DNA of 64,000 nucleotides, taken from positions 1 through 64,000 of the forward strand of contig NZ_JAAIIG010000009.1 of NCBI RefSeq assembly GCF_012932375.1, read 5' to 3'. This stretch comes from Bifidobacterium olomucense. Its GTDB lineage: Bacteria > Actinomycetota > Actinomycetes > Actinomycetales > Bifidobacteriaceae. Below, one piece after another: positions 54,501 to 62,891 of the stretch (positions are counted from its first letter, which is position 1; the number at the start of each line of letters is the position of its first letter). The notes under the pieces are model-generated. The model did no database searches. It had not been told where the DNA came from and worked only from the letters and a program-made list of their open reading frames with translations. The position numbers and the translations under genes were made by a program.

Positions 54501-56295
54501 AGTTGGAGATGTACGGAGCGGGTTCGCCGATGTAGTCGAAGCCGGTCCAGGCGAATTCGCCCACGTTGAACTCAAGGTTCACGAGGCGGTCGAACGCGAT
54601 GTCGAGCGGGTAGCCGCGGTTGGTGGTCACGTTGTAGTCGGAGATTTCGTAGGTGTCTTCCTTCCACGGCTGGCGGCCTTTGGCGAACGGGTAGTCGCGG
54701 CCGCGCAGCTGCCATTCGTCGGTGAGGATCGTCGGGTGCACGTAGAAGCCGCGGCATGGCGTGCAGTTGCCGGATTCGGAGTTCAGAATCACATCGTTCG
54801 GATGCTTCTCATGCACCTGCTCCATTTGGCCGCGGTTGATGTAGGAGTAGCCGCGCACATCCATCTGTTCGTGGATCTTGTTGCCGATGCCGTCGATGCC
54901 CTTGGACAGGTACGAGGCGTCATTCACAGAGTTCGGACGGGTCGGGTCCAGCAGATGGCAGCGCCGGGTCAGGTCGGCGGCGATCGGAATCTCGCTCTCC
55001 TGCCAGGCCACCTCGTTGCCCATGCCCCACATGAACACGGCCGGCTCGTTGCGGTCGCGAAGAATCATGGCGGCCAAGTCTTCCGGATAATCCTGGGCGA
55101 AGTAGTTGGAGTAGTCGTTGCGGTTCTTCGGAGCGGTCCACATGTCGGTAAGCTCTTCGAGCAGCAGGAAGCCCATGCGGCTGCACTCCTCGGCCCACAC
55201 CTTGGAACATGGGTTGTGCGAGGTGCGGATGGCGTTCACGCCGGCATCCTGCAGAATCTCGAGCTGGCGAACCACGGCGCGGCGGTAGGTGGCGGCGCCC
55301 AGGGAGCCGAGGTCGTGGTGCATGCACATGCCAAGAGCACGCATATTCACACCGTTAAGAAACAGGCCGCGCTGCGGGTCAAGGATGATCCAGCGCAGGC
55401 CGAACTTGGTTTCGGTGGTATCCACGGCGTTGCCGTTGACGTCGAGCACGGTGCTGCGCAACGTGTATTGGTACGGGTCGGCGGTGCTCCACAGGTGTGG
55501 ATCGGTGACAGAGAGCGTGGTGGAGAAACGGTTCGGCGCTTCTGCGGCATCGTAGGCGGCGGCCGCCTTGGTGGTGTCCGGGGTGTTGGCTGGGACGGTG
55601 ACTGCGGCATCGTCGGTGGCGACCACAGTGCCGTTGGCGTCGAGGATTTCGTGACGCAAGGTGACTGCGGCATCGGCTGGGGTGCTGTTGGCCACAATGG
55701 TGGAGACGGCAACGGTGGCATGGCCTTCCTTGACGTCCTCCTCAAGCGTCGGGGTGGTGATTTGGGTGCCGAAGCGGGTCACGTGTACCGGGTTGGTGAC
55801 GGTCAGTGTTACGTCGCGGTACAGGCCGGCGCCGGCATACCAGCGGGAACTCGGCTCCTCGTTGTTGGTGCGCACGGTGAGCACGTTGACCTCGCCGGGC
55901 TTGATCTTGCCAGTCAGGTCAACCGCGAAGTTGGTGTAGCCGTAGTGATGCTCGGCGAGCTTCTCGCCATTGAGCCAGATTTCGGCGCGGTCCATGGCGC
56001 CGTCGAAGTCCAGGGTCACGTACTTGCCGGCGAGCTCGGCCGGAGCGGTGAACGTCTTGCGGTACCAGCCCTCGCCCACCTTCAGATAGCCCACGGTGGC
56101 GCGTGCGTTGCGGGAGAACTTGCCTTCCACGCCGTAATCATGGGGCAGATTGACCTTGCGCCAGTCGGAGTCGTCGAATTCTGGGCGTTCGGCGCCGTTT
56201 GGTGTGCCGCGGAAGAACCGCCAGCCCGAGTTGAAGTTGTTGGAGCGTCCGGTGAGCACCTCTTCGGCTGCCGGGCGATTGCTTGTTGTCATCAT
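51589..56295 (-). CDS. Very large GH2 glycoside hydrolase (beta-galactosidase-like) with Ig-like tail
   Basis: A 1568-residue enzyme. The GH2 core spans residues 15-600: jelly roll (WRKVNLPHDYGVEG, GWYRKTF), Ig domain, and barrel with INAIRTSHNP-type motif (GVNAIRTSHNPCS), acid/base Glu428 (GMGNEVAW), nucleophile probably Glu508 (LNSESGN), then EFAWTGFDYIGEP. A DUF4982-like domain follows (about 640-740), then repeated Ig-like or Big_4-type modules (about 880-1400; for example AAPTLPAKALVVFDDGSAVDVPVAWD), and a C-terminal discoidin-like beta-domain. No signal peptide or LPXTG anchor is visible, unusual for enzymes with such modules. It is divergent from two symporters, so its substrate is likely an imported galactoside. 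GGAGG precedes ATG 56295. Confidence 0.88.
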   Translation of the reverse strand: MMTTSNRPAAEEVLTGRSNNFNSGWRFFRGTPNGAERPEFDDSDWRKVNLPHDYGVEGKFSRNARATVGYLKVGEGWYRKTFTAPAELAGKYVTLDFDGAMDRAEIWLNGEKLAEHHYGYTNFAVDLTGKIKPGEVNVLTVRTNNEEPSSRWYAGAGLYRDVTLTVTNPVHVTRFGTQITTPTLEEDVKEGHATVAVSTIVANSTPADAAVTLRHEILDANGTVVATDDAAVTVPANTPDTTKAAAAYDAAEAPNRFSTTLSVTDPHLWSTADPYQYTLRSTVLDVNGNAVDTTETKFGLRWIILDPQRGLFLNGVNMRALGMCMHHDLGSLGAATYRRAVVRQLEILQDAGVNAIRTSHNPCSKVWAEECSRMGFLLLEELTDMWTAPKNRNDYSNYFAQDYPEDLAAMILRDRNEPAVFMWGMGNEVAWQESEIPIAADLTRRCHLLDPTRPNSVNDASYLSKGIDGIGNKIHEQMDVRGYSYINRGQMEQVHEKHPNDVILNSESGNCTPCRGFYVHPTILTDEWQLRGRDYPFAKGRQPWKEDTYEISDYNVTTNRGYPLDIAFDRLVNLEFNVGEFAWTGFDYIGEPAPYISNFYWNKPDMPESDGTVLAPLRSYYGMVDTAGFPKNPWWLYKALWTDPDDAPVVHLLPHWNWEQGESVAVWAYTNAASAELFLNGKSLGKREFESHQATFHLSNKYADKPFEYRYQKNGNEPKQLTLQWEVPFEPGTVEVVAYNKAGQIVARDSITTAGAPAGIKLIPDRHVIDGDGHDLSFIEADVIDDAGVIVPRANNEITFHVENGTLLGTDNGYQANTEPLQSPVHSAYSGKVLAIVTSDGSGKPIRVTATAKGLKSDTVNVFITEGLTADADALEARGVAVRVRAGETPVLPQTVTVLKADNTTAETAVTWQDSSLAIDVQAAATKSGAQSFTLTGEAAGLPVNATVTVTHPVAARPASLAAPAGAAPTLPAKALVVFDDGSAVDVPVAWDAAEVDWNKAGTVVVLNGTVAGYNLPTTVNVRLTDGETTAHDTTDLVSVTVDGKPVEFDDQHRTVLHRAYTAGAPAISVEAADNAVAYVVPPLNYPYGSYVIRVTSEDGEQHAAYALDLDVPPAPVAEVTLVPPTFTLAEDETTDLAVSATDETGAAIELGEGSEAAITFASSDESVAGVDCSGIVTGRLSGTANITATVTYGGVSKTSTPAIVTVAEGTEPKQPADVQVPAVRTMAGTAPALPATVIVNFDHGVAAPLPVAWETVPAAAYGHAGEVSVAGTVTRFDLDVSVKVQVVEVSEVQSVALDTITGIEPLVGETAPEVTVHWSDGAKEQRAVTWAKPEASLYSHAGEFTVLGDVEGLEQQAVAHVRVTDDYVQNRDLFSYRNDVYPQVRASYTNPDPKAQEDASLLMDGIVSYTPRVGYNLKNRWSTFGDPSNTAWLEYRFGYGEEEPFMLNSFTIYYCLDGEDVALPESVEVDYLAADGSWQPVRHLTATSNPVEQTNDAAWVYATVGDKPGSSMSSNGDETTYSFDMVRTSRIKITFTSAAGKCVAITEVRGDARIPAPRSEATSEEAR

Positions 56296-56444
56296 AAGAC
56301 CTCCATGCCTTGGATGATGTGGTGAGTGGTTTCTTGGCTCCTGCGTCGGGGCTGATCAATCGAAACGTGTGACTCTGGCTTCTTCAGTGATGATGTTCAA
56401 TGAGGAGTCCAGGGGAGTTCGTCTTTGACGAAACACATCATAAC

Positions 56445-56529
56445 ATCTCAACGATAAGATTGTGAACAAATAACGGTTTTGACGGGATTCAAAACGCCGT
56501 ATATGGTGCATAAATCTTAACGATGATAG
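56445..56529. promoter_or_regulatory. LacI-type operators in the GH2/symporter divergent region
   Basis: ATCTCAACGATAAGAT at 56445-56460 and the related ATCTTAACGATGATAG at 56514-56529. The consensus ATCTcAaCGATaAGAT recurs at 58378, 58445 and 60367. The centres of these two sites are 69 bp apart. Between them must lie both promoters of the divergent genes; the whole 355-bp region (56296-56650) holds no gene. Confidence 0.68.
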
Positions 56530-56650
56530 AGTTTGAGGCAGCACAACCAAGCGGCGTGTCGCGATGGCGCGAATACGCCGAGGCAATCTTGAGATCGTAC
56601 CGACCGGAGACACGGTGCCGTGTTCGGCCGTTTGAGGAAGGAGCGTGACG

Positions 56651-58252
56651 ATGCCACGAGCGAACAACGGCAACAATCGTATTCATTGTGCCACTACGGC
56701 ATCTGAAGCGGTGGATGCCGCCTTGTCATGGAAGTCCAAACTCGGTTACGCCACATTCTCGCTGTCGTATGTGATGCAGACGATGATCGTGACCTGGCAG
56801 ATGTTCTATTTCACCACGTTCCTCAACGTATCGATGGCCGTCACCGCAGTGCTCATCGCCACAGGCAAGATCGTCGCCTCGGTGATCGGCCCGGTGTGGG
56901 GCTACATCTCCGACCGCATGTACCACAATGCGCTCGGCCGCCGCTTCGGCCGCCGTCGCTCGATTCTGATCTTCGCCATCCCCGCGAACTTCGTGTTCTA
57001 TCTGCTGTTGTGGATCCCCAACCTGCCGATAGCCGTCTACTTCTTCGCCAATCTGCTGTACTGGGCGTTCTTCGCCGGTATCACCACCGTGCAGTACGGC
57101 TTGCCCAGCGAAATGACCGAGAACCCAAGCCAGCGCGCGCAGCTCGTAGGCGTCAATCAGATCGCCGGTGCCATCGGCGGCACCTTCCTCTCGGTGCTCA
57201 ACGTGTACCTGTTCACTATCTGGGGCAAGGACAACTGGGAATCGTACTTCAACATGGCGTTGCTGTACGGCATCATCGGCACCGCAGTGCTGGTGCTGGG
57301 CTTCCTATCGATTCAGGAGCGTCCGTTTGATGAATCCACCAACGTGGCTTCCGCCGACGGGGCTGCCGGCGATGGCGGCGAGACACACATCGGTGTCGGC
57401 AAGCGGTTGGTTTCGGTGGTGTGGAACTTCCTTTCGGTGCTGAAGGTCAAGGAATTCCGCAACTATCTTGGTTTGTACCTGTCGGAGGAGATGTTCCGTA
57501 CGGTGCGCGGCACGCTGAATACCTACTTCGTGATTTTCGTGCTGCTGCTCGATCCACAGACCGTTTCGCTCGCCACAGGCGTCAACCTGCTGTTCGGCAT
57601 CGCGTGCGTCGGTTTCTTCATCTGGATTACCGCGAGAATCGGCGGTCCGCGCGCCTACCGACTGGGTGGCATCGAAGTGATTTTCGTATTCTTGGCCATG
57701 TTTATGCTGGCGATGGTTGCAAGTCACATCCCAGCCGGCACACGCGCGGTGCTCTACATCGGCCTTGGCCTGTTCATGAACTTCGGCATCACCGGCGTGG
57801 TGAACGCTACGCAGTACACGTATACGTTCATCCCGGATGTGGATGAGATCATCACCTCGAAACGTCGAGAAGGGCAATATGCCGCCATTAATTCGACCAT
57901 CGACGACATCTTCTCCTCCGCGGAAACGATTGTGATTGGCCTGGTCTTGGAGGCGACTGGATTTGTGGAAGGCGCGCAATCACAGCCTCCGCAGACGGTG
58001 TTCGCGCTGGCGTGCTTGTTCTCGTTCGTGCCGATTGTGATCTGCCTTGTCGGCATTGTCTTTACATACCGATTGAAGCTCAACCGCGAGAATCATGAGC
58101 TGCTGCTCGATGAAATCGATCGATTACGCGCCGGTGGGTCGATGGATGATGTGACGCCGGAGACGCGCGCGTTAGTCGAAAGTCTGACTGGTATGCCCTA
58201 TGAGCAATGCTGGGGCCATAACAACGTGATCAATGTAACGCATAAAGGCTGA
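56651..58252 (+). CDS. GPH-family sugar:cation symporter (first copy)
   Basis: A 533-residue MelB/LacS-type symporter with 12 spans. The loop signature is GYISDRMYHNALGRRFGRRRS. ATG 56651 follows AAGGAG; a GTG at 56645 lies too close to that site. The C-terminal sequence GMPYEQCWGHNNVINV is shared with the second symporter (GMPYEKCWGHNNVINV), so the two are tandem duplicates. There is no EIIA-like domain as in streptococcal LacS. It probably imports the galactoside degraded by the GH2 enzyme. Confidence 0.88.
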   Translation: MPRANNGNNRIHCATTASEAVDAALSWKSKLGYATFSLSYVMQTMIVTWQMFYFTTFLNVSMAVTAVLIATGKIVASVIGPVWGYISDRMYHNALGRRFGRRRSILIFAIPANFVFYLLLWIPNLPIAVYFFANLLYWAFFAGITTVQYGLPSEMTENPSQRAQLVGVNQIAGAIGGTFLSVLNVYLFTIWGKDNWESYFNMALLYGIIGTAVLVLGFLSIQERPFDESTNVASADGAAGDGGETHIGVGKRLVSVVWNFLSVLKVKEFRNYLGLYLSEEMFRTVRGTLNTYFVIFVLLLDPQTVSLATGVNLLFGIACVGFFIWITARIGGPRAYRLGGIEVIFVFLAMFMLAMVASHIPAGTRAVLYIGLGLFMNFGITGVVNATQYTYTFIPDVDEIITSKRREGQYAAINSTIDDIFSSAETIVIGLVLEATGFVEGAQSQPPQTVFALACLFSFVPIVICLVGIVFTYRLKLNRENHELLLDEIDRLRAGGSMDDVTPETRALVESLTGMPYEQCWGHNNVINVTHKG

Positions 58253-58287
58253 GCGTTGAGCACTGTGCATGCGCACGTTTCGTCTAG

Positions 58288-58315
58288 CTCCCCTTCGCCG
58301 TGGGGGAGTTTTTTT
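58288..58315 (+). terminator. Rho-independent terminator of the first symporter
   Basis: CTCCCC/GGGGAG stem with a 9-nt loop, followed by seven T. Confidence 0.88.
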
Positions 58316-58377
58316 ATTGTGCTGCTGATGTATTCGCAGGTATGTTGCCAGTTGCGACACGCCATAATCGCAAAATA

Positions 58378-58460
58378 ATCTCATCGATAAGATTTGTGAT
58401 ATGGTTTGTTTTGCAAACATCAAGAAATGAAATCGAGCTTCAAAATCTCAACGATAAGGT
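58378..58460 (+). promoter_or_regulatory. LacI-type operators upstream of the second symporter
   Basis: ATCTCATCGATAAGAT at 58378-58393 (arms match in seven of eight positions) and ATCTCAACGATAAGGT at 58445-58460, 67 bp apart. They match the sites at 56445 and 60367. No gene lies in 58253-58582. Confidence 0.7.
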
Positions 58461-58582
58461 TTTTTGAAGTAGATGAGCCGGGAATGGACGGCGAAGTCCC
58501 CCACCCGGGAAGCAGCTCCGTATGAATGGCCCTGCGCCGTGCCTCATCGCATCGATTTCTATTGGAGAATAGGAGAAATCCA

Positions 58583-60142
58583 ATGTCCAACTCGGCATCA
58601 CCTGCAGTGGGCCGCAAGCTGTCGTGGGTGACGAAGCTCACTTACGCCCTGCTGCCGCTGTCGTTCACCATGACCACGATGGTCATGACCTGGCAGATGA
58701 TCTACTACACTCAGCCGCTCGCCATCTCCATCGGTATCGTCACTACGATGCTCGCGGTTGGCAAGGCCATCGGCGGTTTCATCACCCCGGTCTGGGGCTA
58801 CATCTCCGACCGTATGTACTCCACCGCCTTCGGCCGCAAGGTTGGCCGTCGTAAGGGCACGCTGCTCATCGCCGCGCCGCTGAACCTCATCTTCTATGTG
58901 CTGTTGTGGGTTCCGAACATGCCGGTGTGGTTCTACCTGCTCATCAACATCATCTACTACGGCGTGTACCCGGGCATCAACACCGTGGTCTACTCCTTGC
59001 CTTCCGAGATGACCGATGATTCCAAGGATCGCGCCCAGCTCGTGGCCGTCCAGCAGATCGGTGGCGGCGTCGGCGGCTTCGCGCTCTCCATGTTCAACGC
59101 CTACCTGTTCAAGATCTGGGGTGCTGACAGCTGGGAGCCGTACTTCAAGATCGCTATGATCTACGCCGTGCTCGGCACCGTGCTGCTCGTGATTGGCGCG
59201 CTGTGCATCAAGGAACGTCCGTACGACGAGACCACTGATATCTCCTCCGCCGATAAGGGTGCTGCTGAGAAGGTCGGTTTCTTCGGTCGTCTGGTCTCCG
59301 TGTTCTGGAACTTCCTCTCAGTGCTGCGCATCAAGACCTTCCGCAACTACCTGGGCATCTTCCTTTCCCAGATGACCTTCCGTACCGTCCGCGGCCAGAT
59401 CAACGCCTACTTCATTATGTTCGTGCTGCTGCTGACCCCGGCTGAGGTTTCCCTGTCCACCGGCTTCAGCTTCCTGTTTGGCATGGTCTGCGTGGTCATC
59501 TGGGCCACCTTGATCACCAAGCTCGGCGGCATGCGCGCCTACCGTCTCGGCTCCTGGTTCACCATCGTTCTGTTCGTCGGCATCTTCATCCTGGGTCTGA
59601 CCCACGGTTCCATGCCGAAGGCCACTGTCACGCTGGTCTTCACCATCCTGATCACCCTGTTCACCTTGGGCAACTCCGGTATCGTGAACGCACAGACCTA
59701 CGTGCAGTCCTTCGTGCCGGACGTTGATGAGCTCGTCACCGGCAAGCGCCGTGAAGGCCAGTACGCCGGCATCCAGTCCACGCTCGAGGTCATCGTCAAC
59801 ACCGTGGTCACCATCCTCGTGGGTGTGATCCTGCAGGCTGTCGGTTTCCAGTCGGGTGCCGATGTCACGACTCAGTCTCCGCTCGTGGTTAACGTGCTGC
59901 TTTACATGTACTGCGGCACGGTGGTTGTGCTCGCCTTCGTCGGCATCCTGCTGACCTACCGCATGCACTTGAACGAGAAGACCCACGACATTCTCGTGGC
60001 CGAGTCCGCTCGTCTGCGCAACGGTGGCTCCATGGACGACGTTACCGAAGAGACCCGTAAGGTTGTCGAGGATCTTGCCGGTATGCCGTACGAGAAGTGC
60101 TGGGGCCACAACAACGTGATCAACGTCTCCAACAAGGCCTGA
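58583..60142 (+). CDS. GPH-family sugar:cation symporter (second copy)
   Basis: A 519-residue MelB-type symporter, clearly a paralogue of the preceding gene (same GYISDRMY and C-terminal motif GMPYEKCWGHNNVINV). ATG 58583 follows TAGGAG by 8 bp. It has its own pair of operators and its own upstream terminator, so the two symporters are separate transcription units under the same regulator. The two may differ in substrate or affinity. Confidence 0.9.
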   Translation: MSNSASPAVGRKLSWVTKLTYALLPLSFTMTTMVMTWQMIYYTQPLAISIGIVTTMLAVGKAIGGFITPVWGYISDRMYSTAFGRKVGRRKGTLLIAAPLNLIFYVLLWVPNMPVWFYLLINIIYYGVYPGINTVVYSLPSEMTDDSKDRAQLVAVQQIGGGVGGFALSMFNAYLFKIWGADSWEPYFKIAMIYAVLGTVLLVIGALCIKERPYDETTDISSADKGAAEKVGFFGRLVSVFWNFLSVLRIKTFRNYLGIFLSQMTFRTVRGQINAYFIMFVLLLTPAEVSLSTGFSFLFGMVCVVIWATLITKLGGMRAYRLGSWFTIVLFVGIFILGLTHGSMPKATVTLVFTILITLFTLGNSGIVNAQTYVQSFVPDVDELVTGKRREGQYAGIQSTLEVIVNTVVTILVGVILQAVGFQSGADVTTQSPLVVNVLLYMYCGTVVVLAFVGILLTYRMHLNEKTHDILVAESARLRNGGSMDDVTEETRKVVEDLAGMPYEKCWGHNNVINVSNKA

Positions 60143-60158
60143 TCCGCTCGCTACACTC

Positions 60159-60331
60159 TTCAGCAATTCTTTCCAATAGCCAACCTCGGAACTTCTCCGA
60201 AATTGCTGAACGCCCGCGCCACAGGGATGGTTTACTGCAAATACACCTCCCTTCTCCAGCCCTGTGGCGCAATTCAATCCTTCTTACTTTTCCTTTCCGG
60301 CCTGTGCTGCCTCCTCGATATAGAGGAGGCA
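60159..60331 (+). terminator. Three hairpins after the second symporter
   Basis: TTCAGCAATT/AATTGCTGAA at 60159-60210, GCGCCACAGGG/CCCTGTGGCGC at 60216-60270, and TGCCTCCTC/GAGGAGGCA at 60308-60331. None has a strong T-tract, but together they are likely to block transcription into the LacI gene. Confidence 0.55.
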
Positions 60332-60366
60332 CACGCATTTCGGGGGCTGTCGCTACTCTGATAGCT

Positions 60367-60382
60367 ATCTCAACGATGAAGA
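60367..60382 (+). promoter_or_regulatory. LacI-type operator at the regulator's own promoter
   Basis: ATCTCAACGATGAAGA, a variant of the ATCTCAACGATAAGAT motif, 39 bp upstream of the regulator's start. It suggests autoregulation. Confidence 0.55.
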
Positions 60383-60420
60383 GATATCAGATTTCAACCA
60401 TCATCAGGAGATGTGTGGCC

Positions 60421-61413
60421 ATGGTTACGTTAAAAGATGTAGGCGAGTTAGCTGGCGTGACTGCCACCACTGCCTCGGCAGCCTTGCGCGGCAAGGATTA
60501 CGTGAAGCCGGAGACTATGCAGCGCGTCAAAGATGCAGCCCGCAGACTTGGCTATAAAACCAACCTTTCCGGCCGCTCCCTGCGTTCAGGTCGAAGCGAC
60601 ACCATCACCTTCCTCACGTCAGGCATTGAAGGCGACTACTTCTCGAATCTCGCCATGTGCGTGGCTGAGGCGGTGCATGAGCGCGGATCTCATATGTTGA
60701 TTGAGCTCTCCCGCTACCTCACCGACGATAACGACCTCTCGTACAGCTTCTCGGACGGCATCATCGCTATCAATGCGCCACGTGCCGTCGATATTCTTCG
60801 CCATCATCCAGCGGTATTGCTGGAGAACTACGACACCAACCTGCAGATTGACACGGTGAATGCTCCGAGTGATGCGGGCTCCCGCGTGGCTGTTCGCCAT
60901 CTGATCGAGCGTGGTTGCAAGCGCATCGGCATCGTCGGCGACAACCGTGATCCCAGTCGGGCCATTATCCCGGGCTCCCGCGATATGCGTATGCGTGCTG
61001 CAGCCGATGAAATCACAAAAGCTGGGCTGAAGTTCGATGAGAAAAAGGACTTCATCAAATGCGCATGGTCGATTGACGGCGGCATTGAAGCCGGTCGGGC
61101 CATTGCCAAAGGGCGCACCAAATACGATGGCCTGTATTGCCTGAACGATGGCATCGCCATCGGCGTGCTCCGCGGCTTGGCCGACGGTGGCGTGCATGTG
61201 CCGGATGATGTATTGGTGATCGGTTTCGATGGTCTGAGCCAGGGCGCCTACACCGTGCCGACGCTCACCACCGTCGCTACCGATTTCAAAGGCATGGCAA
61301 ACTCTGCTTTGACGCTGTTAATGCGCCGCATCGAACATCCCGATGAGGAGTTCTTCCCGCAGACGGTGAGCGTGGGCTACAAGCTCATCGAACGCGAATC
61401 CACAAAGCGGTGA
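60421..61413 (+). CDS. LacI-family regulator of the GH2/symporter locus
   Basis: A 330-residue LacI regulator. The helix-turn-helix is MVTLKDVGELAGVTATTASA, then RGKDYVKPETMQRVKDAARRLGY; the effector domain ends DDVLVIGFDGLSQGAYTVPTLTTV. The start ATG 60421 has CAGGAG 10 bp upstream. Longer frames to the left lack the family N-terminus. The shared 16-bp motif in front of the GH2/first symporter pair, the second symporter and this gene makes it the likely regulator of all four. The inducer is presumably a galactoside. Confidence 0.87.
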   Translation: MVTLKDVGELAGVTATTASAALRGKDYVKPETMQRVKDAARRLGYKTNLSGRSLRSGRSDTITFLTSGIEGDYFSNLAMCVAEAVHERGSHMLIELSRYLTDDNDLSYSFSDGIIAINAPRAVDILRHHPAVLLENYDTNLQIDTVNAPSDAGSRVAVRHLIERGCKRIGIVGDNRDPSRAIIPGSRDMRMRAAADEITKAGLKFDEKKDFIKCAWSIDGGIEAGRAIAKGRTKYDGLYCLNDGIAIGVLRGLADGGVHVPDDVLVIGFDGLSQGAYTVPTLTTVATDFKGMANSALTLLMRRIEHPDEEFFPQTVSVGYKLIERESTKR

Positions 61414-61437
61414 TGTTGGCCTGGGGGCTCATGCGGC

Positions 61438-62613
61438 TTACAGGCTGGTTCCGGAGGAATTCATACGGATATAGGCTGCATGCTCGCGCAGATACTGGCG
61501 TAGATAAGGAATGGCAAAATCTACCTTTCCGTAGCCCATGTCTTTAATTACCTGTGCTTCGATAAGTCTGGTGCGGTAGATGTTCGCATACGCCACATCC
61601 TTGCCCATGCGTTCTGCCACGGTGGAGGTTGAGGATGGACCATCATCCTGGGCCATCGCAAGCAGATATGTTTTGTCAATCGGAGATAGGCCATCGAGTT
61701 CCGGGCCATGCACGGCATCACCGAGCCGGCTGAGTGCATTGGCGATGCCCTGCTCGGTATCTTGTTCGGTTACGGTGATGGAATCCGGTTTCTTGATGTC
61801 GAGGTTTCTGCTTCGACGATAGGCAATGCGCCAAATGTGGTATCCGACCAGCTGAATCATAAACGGATACCCTTCCGTAGCCTTGGCCGCCATGTCCAGT
61901 GCTGTTCCCTCAATGGCTATGCCGGAATCCTCGAAGGTGTCTTCAAAAGCATCCCGGACATCTTGCAGAGGGATATCGCCCAATTGTTCCGACTGGGCGC
62001 GTCGCAAGAACGTGAGCACCTCATCGTTGAGCCATTTGGATGCAATGGTAGGTAGACCGGCGAATACGAAGGCAATATTGCGTTCCTCACGAATCAAGTG
62101 CTGCACGGCCGTGGCGATAGCGACCATATCGGATCGTTCGGCAGCCTGGGCCTCATCGATGGTCACCAACAGGCCGGCGTTCTTGCGTTCCAACGCATCG
62201 AGTCGTTGGCCCATTGCGGCTCGCAGCGTCAATGGCATTTGTTTTGATGACACGCTAGCTTCACCGAGGCTGACTCCTCCAAGTCCGGCGATGGAGACCG
62301 AAGGTTTAAGAGATAGATTTACTGAAGGCTTGTCTGGCGCGAGGCGGTTCAGAAGCCGCTGAGCCAGCCCTTCTGAAGCGGTTTCGTCAATGACCTCCCA
62401 TTTTCGTGCTTTAGCGATACGCCCGAACTCGGTCAAAATGACGGTTTTACCTACTCCTCGCGCACCAGTGACACGCATGAGGCGGCCGGGTGCGCCGGGG
62501 CCGTCATCGAGTCCTTCTTCAAAGTCGTCGATGATGGTATCGCGACCGATGAGCAGTGGAGGCATGCGGCCGGCAGTCGGTTTGAATGGATTGCTCTGTC
62601 GCATTGAAGTCAT
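61438..62613 (-). CDS. AAA+/STAND-like ATPase with C-terminal winged helix
   Basis: A 391-residue protein, intact paralogue of the frameshifted gene at 43843. Walker A is GARGVGKT (residues 50-57), Walker B LLVTIDEAQAA, sensor-like FAGLP, and a winged helix near 320-370 (STSTVAERMGKDVAYANIYRTRLIE). It belongs to the group of archaeal-type ATPases and orc1/cdc6-like proteins found in prokaryotes; its function is not known. It might be a signal-transduction or defence-type NTPase. ATG 62613 has GAGG 6 bp upstream. An AT-rich repeat lies in front. Confidence 0.78.
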   Translation of the reverse strand: MTSMRQSNPFKPTAGRMPPLLIGRDTIIDDFEEGLDDGPGAPGRLMRVTGARGVGKTVILTEFGRIAKARKWEVIDETASEGLAQRLLNRLAPDKPSVNLSLKPSVSIAGLGGVSLGEASVSSKQMPLTLRAAMGQRLDALERKNAGLLVTIDEAQAAERSDMVAIATAVQHLIREERNIAFVFAGLPTIASKWLNDEVLTFLRRAQSEQLGDIPLQDVRDAFEDTFEDSGIAIEGTALDMAAKATEGYPFMIQLVGYHIWRIAYRRSRNLDIKKPDSITVTEQDTEQGIANALSRLGDAVHGPELDGLSPIDKTYLLAMAQDDGPSSTSTVAERMGKDVAYANIYRTRLIEAQVIKDMGYGKVDFAIPYLRQYLREHAAYIRMNSSGTSL

Positions 62614-62636
62614 TGTGGCCTCGATCCCCCGTGCCT

Positions 62637-62696
62637 AAATATAAAGATTATAAAAGAATATAAAACATTATAAAAGAATATAAAGGAATATAAAAA
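62637..62696. repeat. Tandem AATATAAA-type repeats in front of the ATPase gene
   Basis: About 60 bp made of imperfect repeats of TATAAAAGAA, with ATATAAA or TTATAAA occurring six times. It is strikingly AT-rich in this GC-rich genome and lies 25 bp upstream of the ATPase start. It may be a promoter region with phased A-tracts or a site bound by the ATPase's own winged helix. Confidence 0.7.
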
Positions 62697-62728
62697 CGAG
62701 GAAGCCCCGCTCGTTTGAGCGAGGCTTC
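62692..62728 (-). terminator. Terminator downstream of ppc
   Basis: Stem of about 12 bp at 62701-62712/62717-62728 (one mismatch; inner GCTC/GAGC), followed in the minus direction by CTCGTTTTTA. It ends the ppc transcript. Confidence 0.8.
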
Positions 62729-62739
62729 CTGGAAAAGGA

Positions 62740-62891
62740 ACCACCGCTGAGCCGCGGTGGTGCTGTGCTGCGGAGTTTTTGCATGCGCAAAGCTACTATG
62801 CAAAAACTCCGCTACGTTTTGGCCTGGTGAAGTCCACCGGGCTTCACCAGCGGCGTTACGCGGCGCGAACCGCGAACGCCGGCCAAAACGT
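62740..62891. repeat. Nest of four inverted repeats after ppc
   Basis: ACCACCGC/GCGGTGGT at 62740-62761; CGGAGTTTTTGCAT and its exact inverse at 62771-62784/62798-62811; CTGGTGAAG/CTTCACCAG at 62824-62850; and an outer ACGTTTTGGCC/GGCCAAAACGT at 62814-62824/62881-62891, which encloses the previous one. The last arm touches the ppc stop codon. This is more pairing than a single terminator needs. Confidence 0.65.

Noticed and set aside
53440..56325. 961-codon plus-strand frame opposite the GH2 gene
   Set aside because: Antisense shadow; the GH2 frame has clear domains and a ribosome-binding site.
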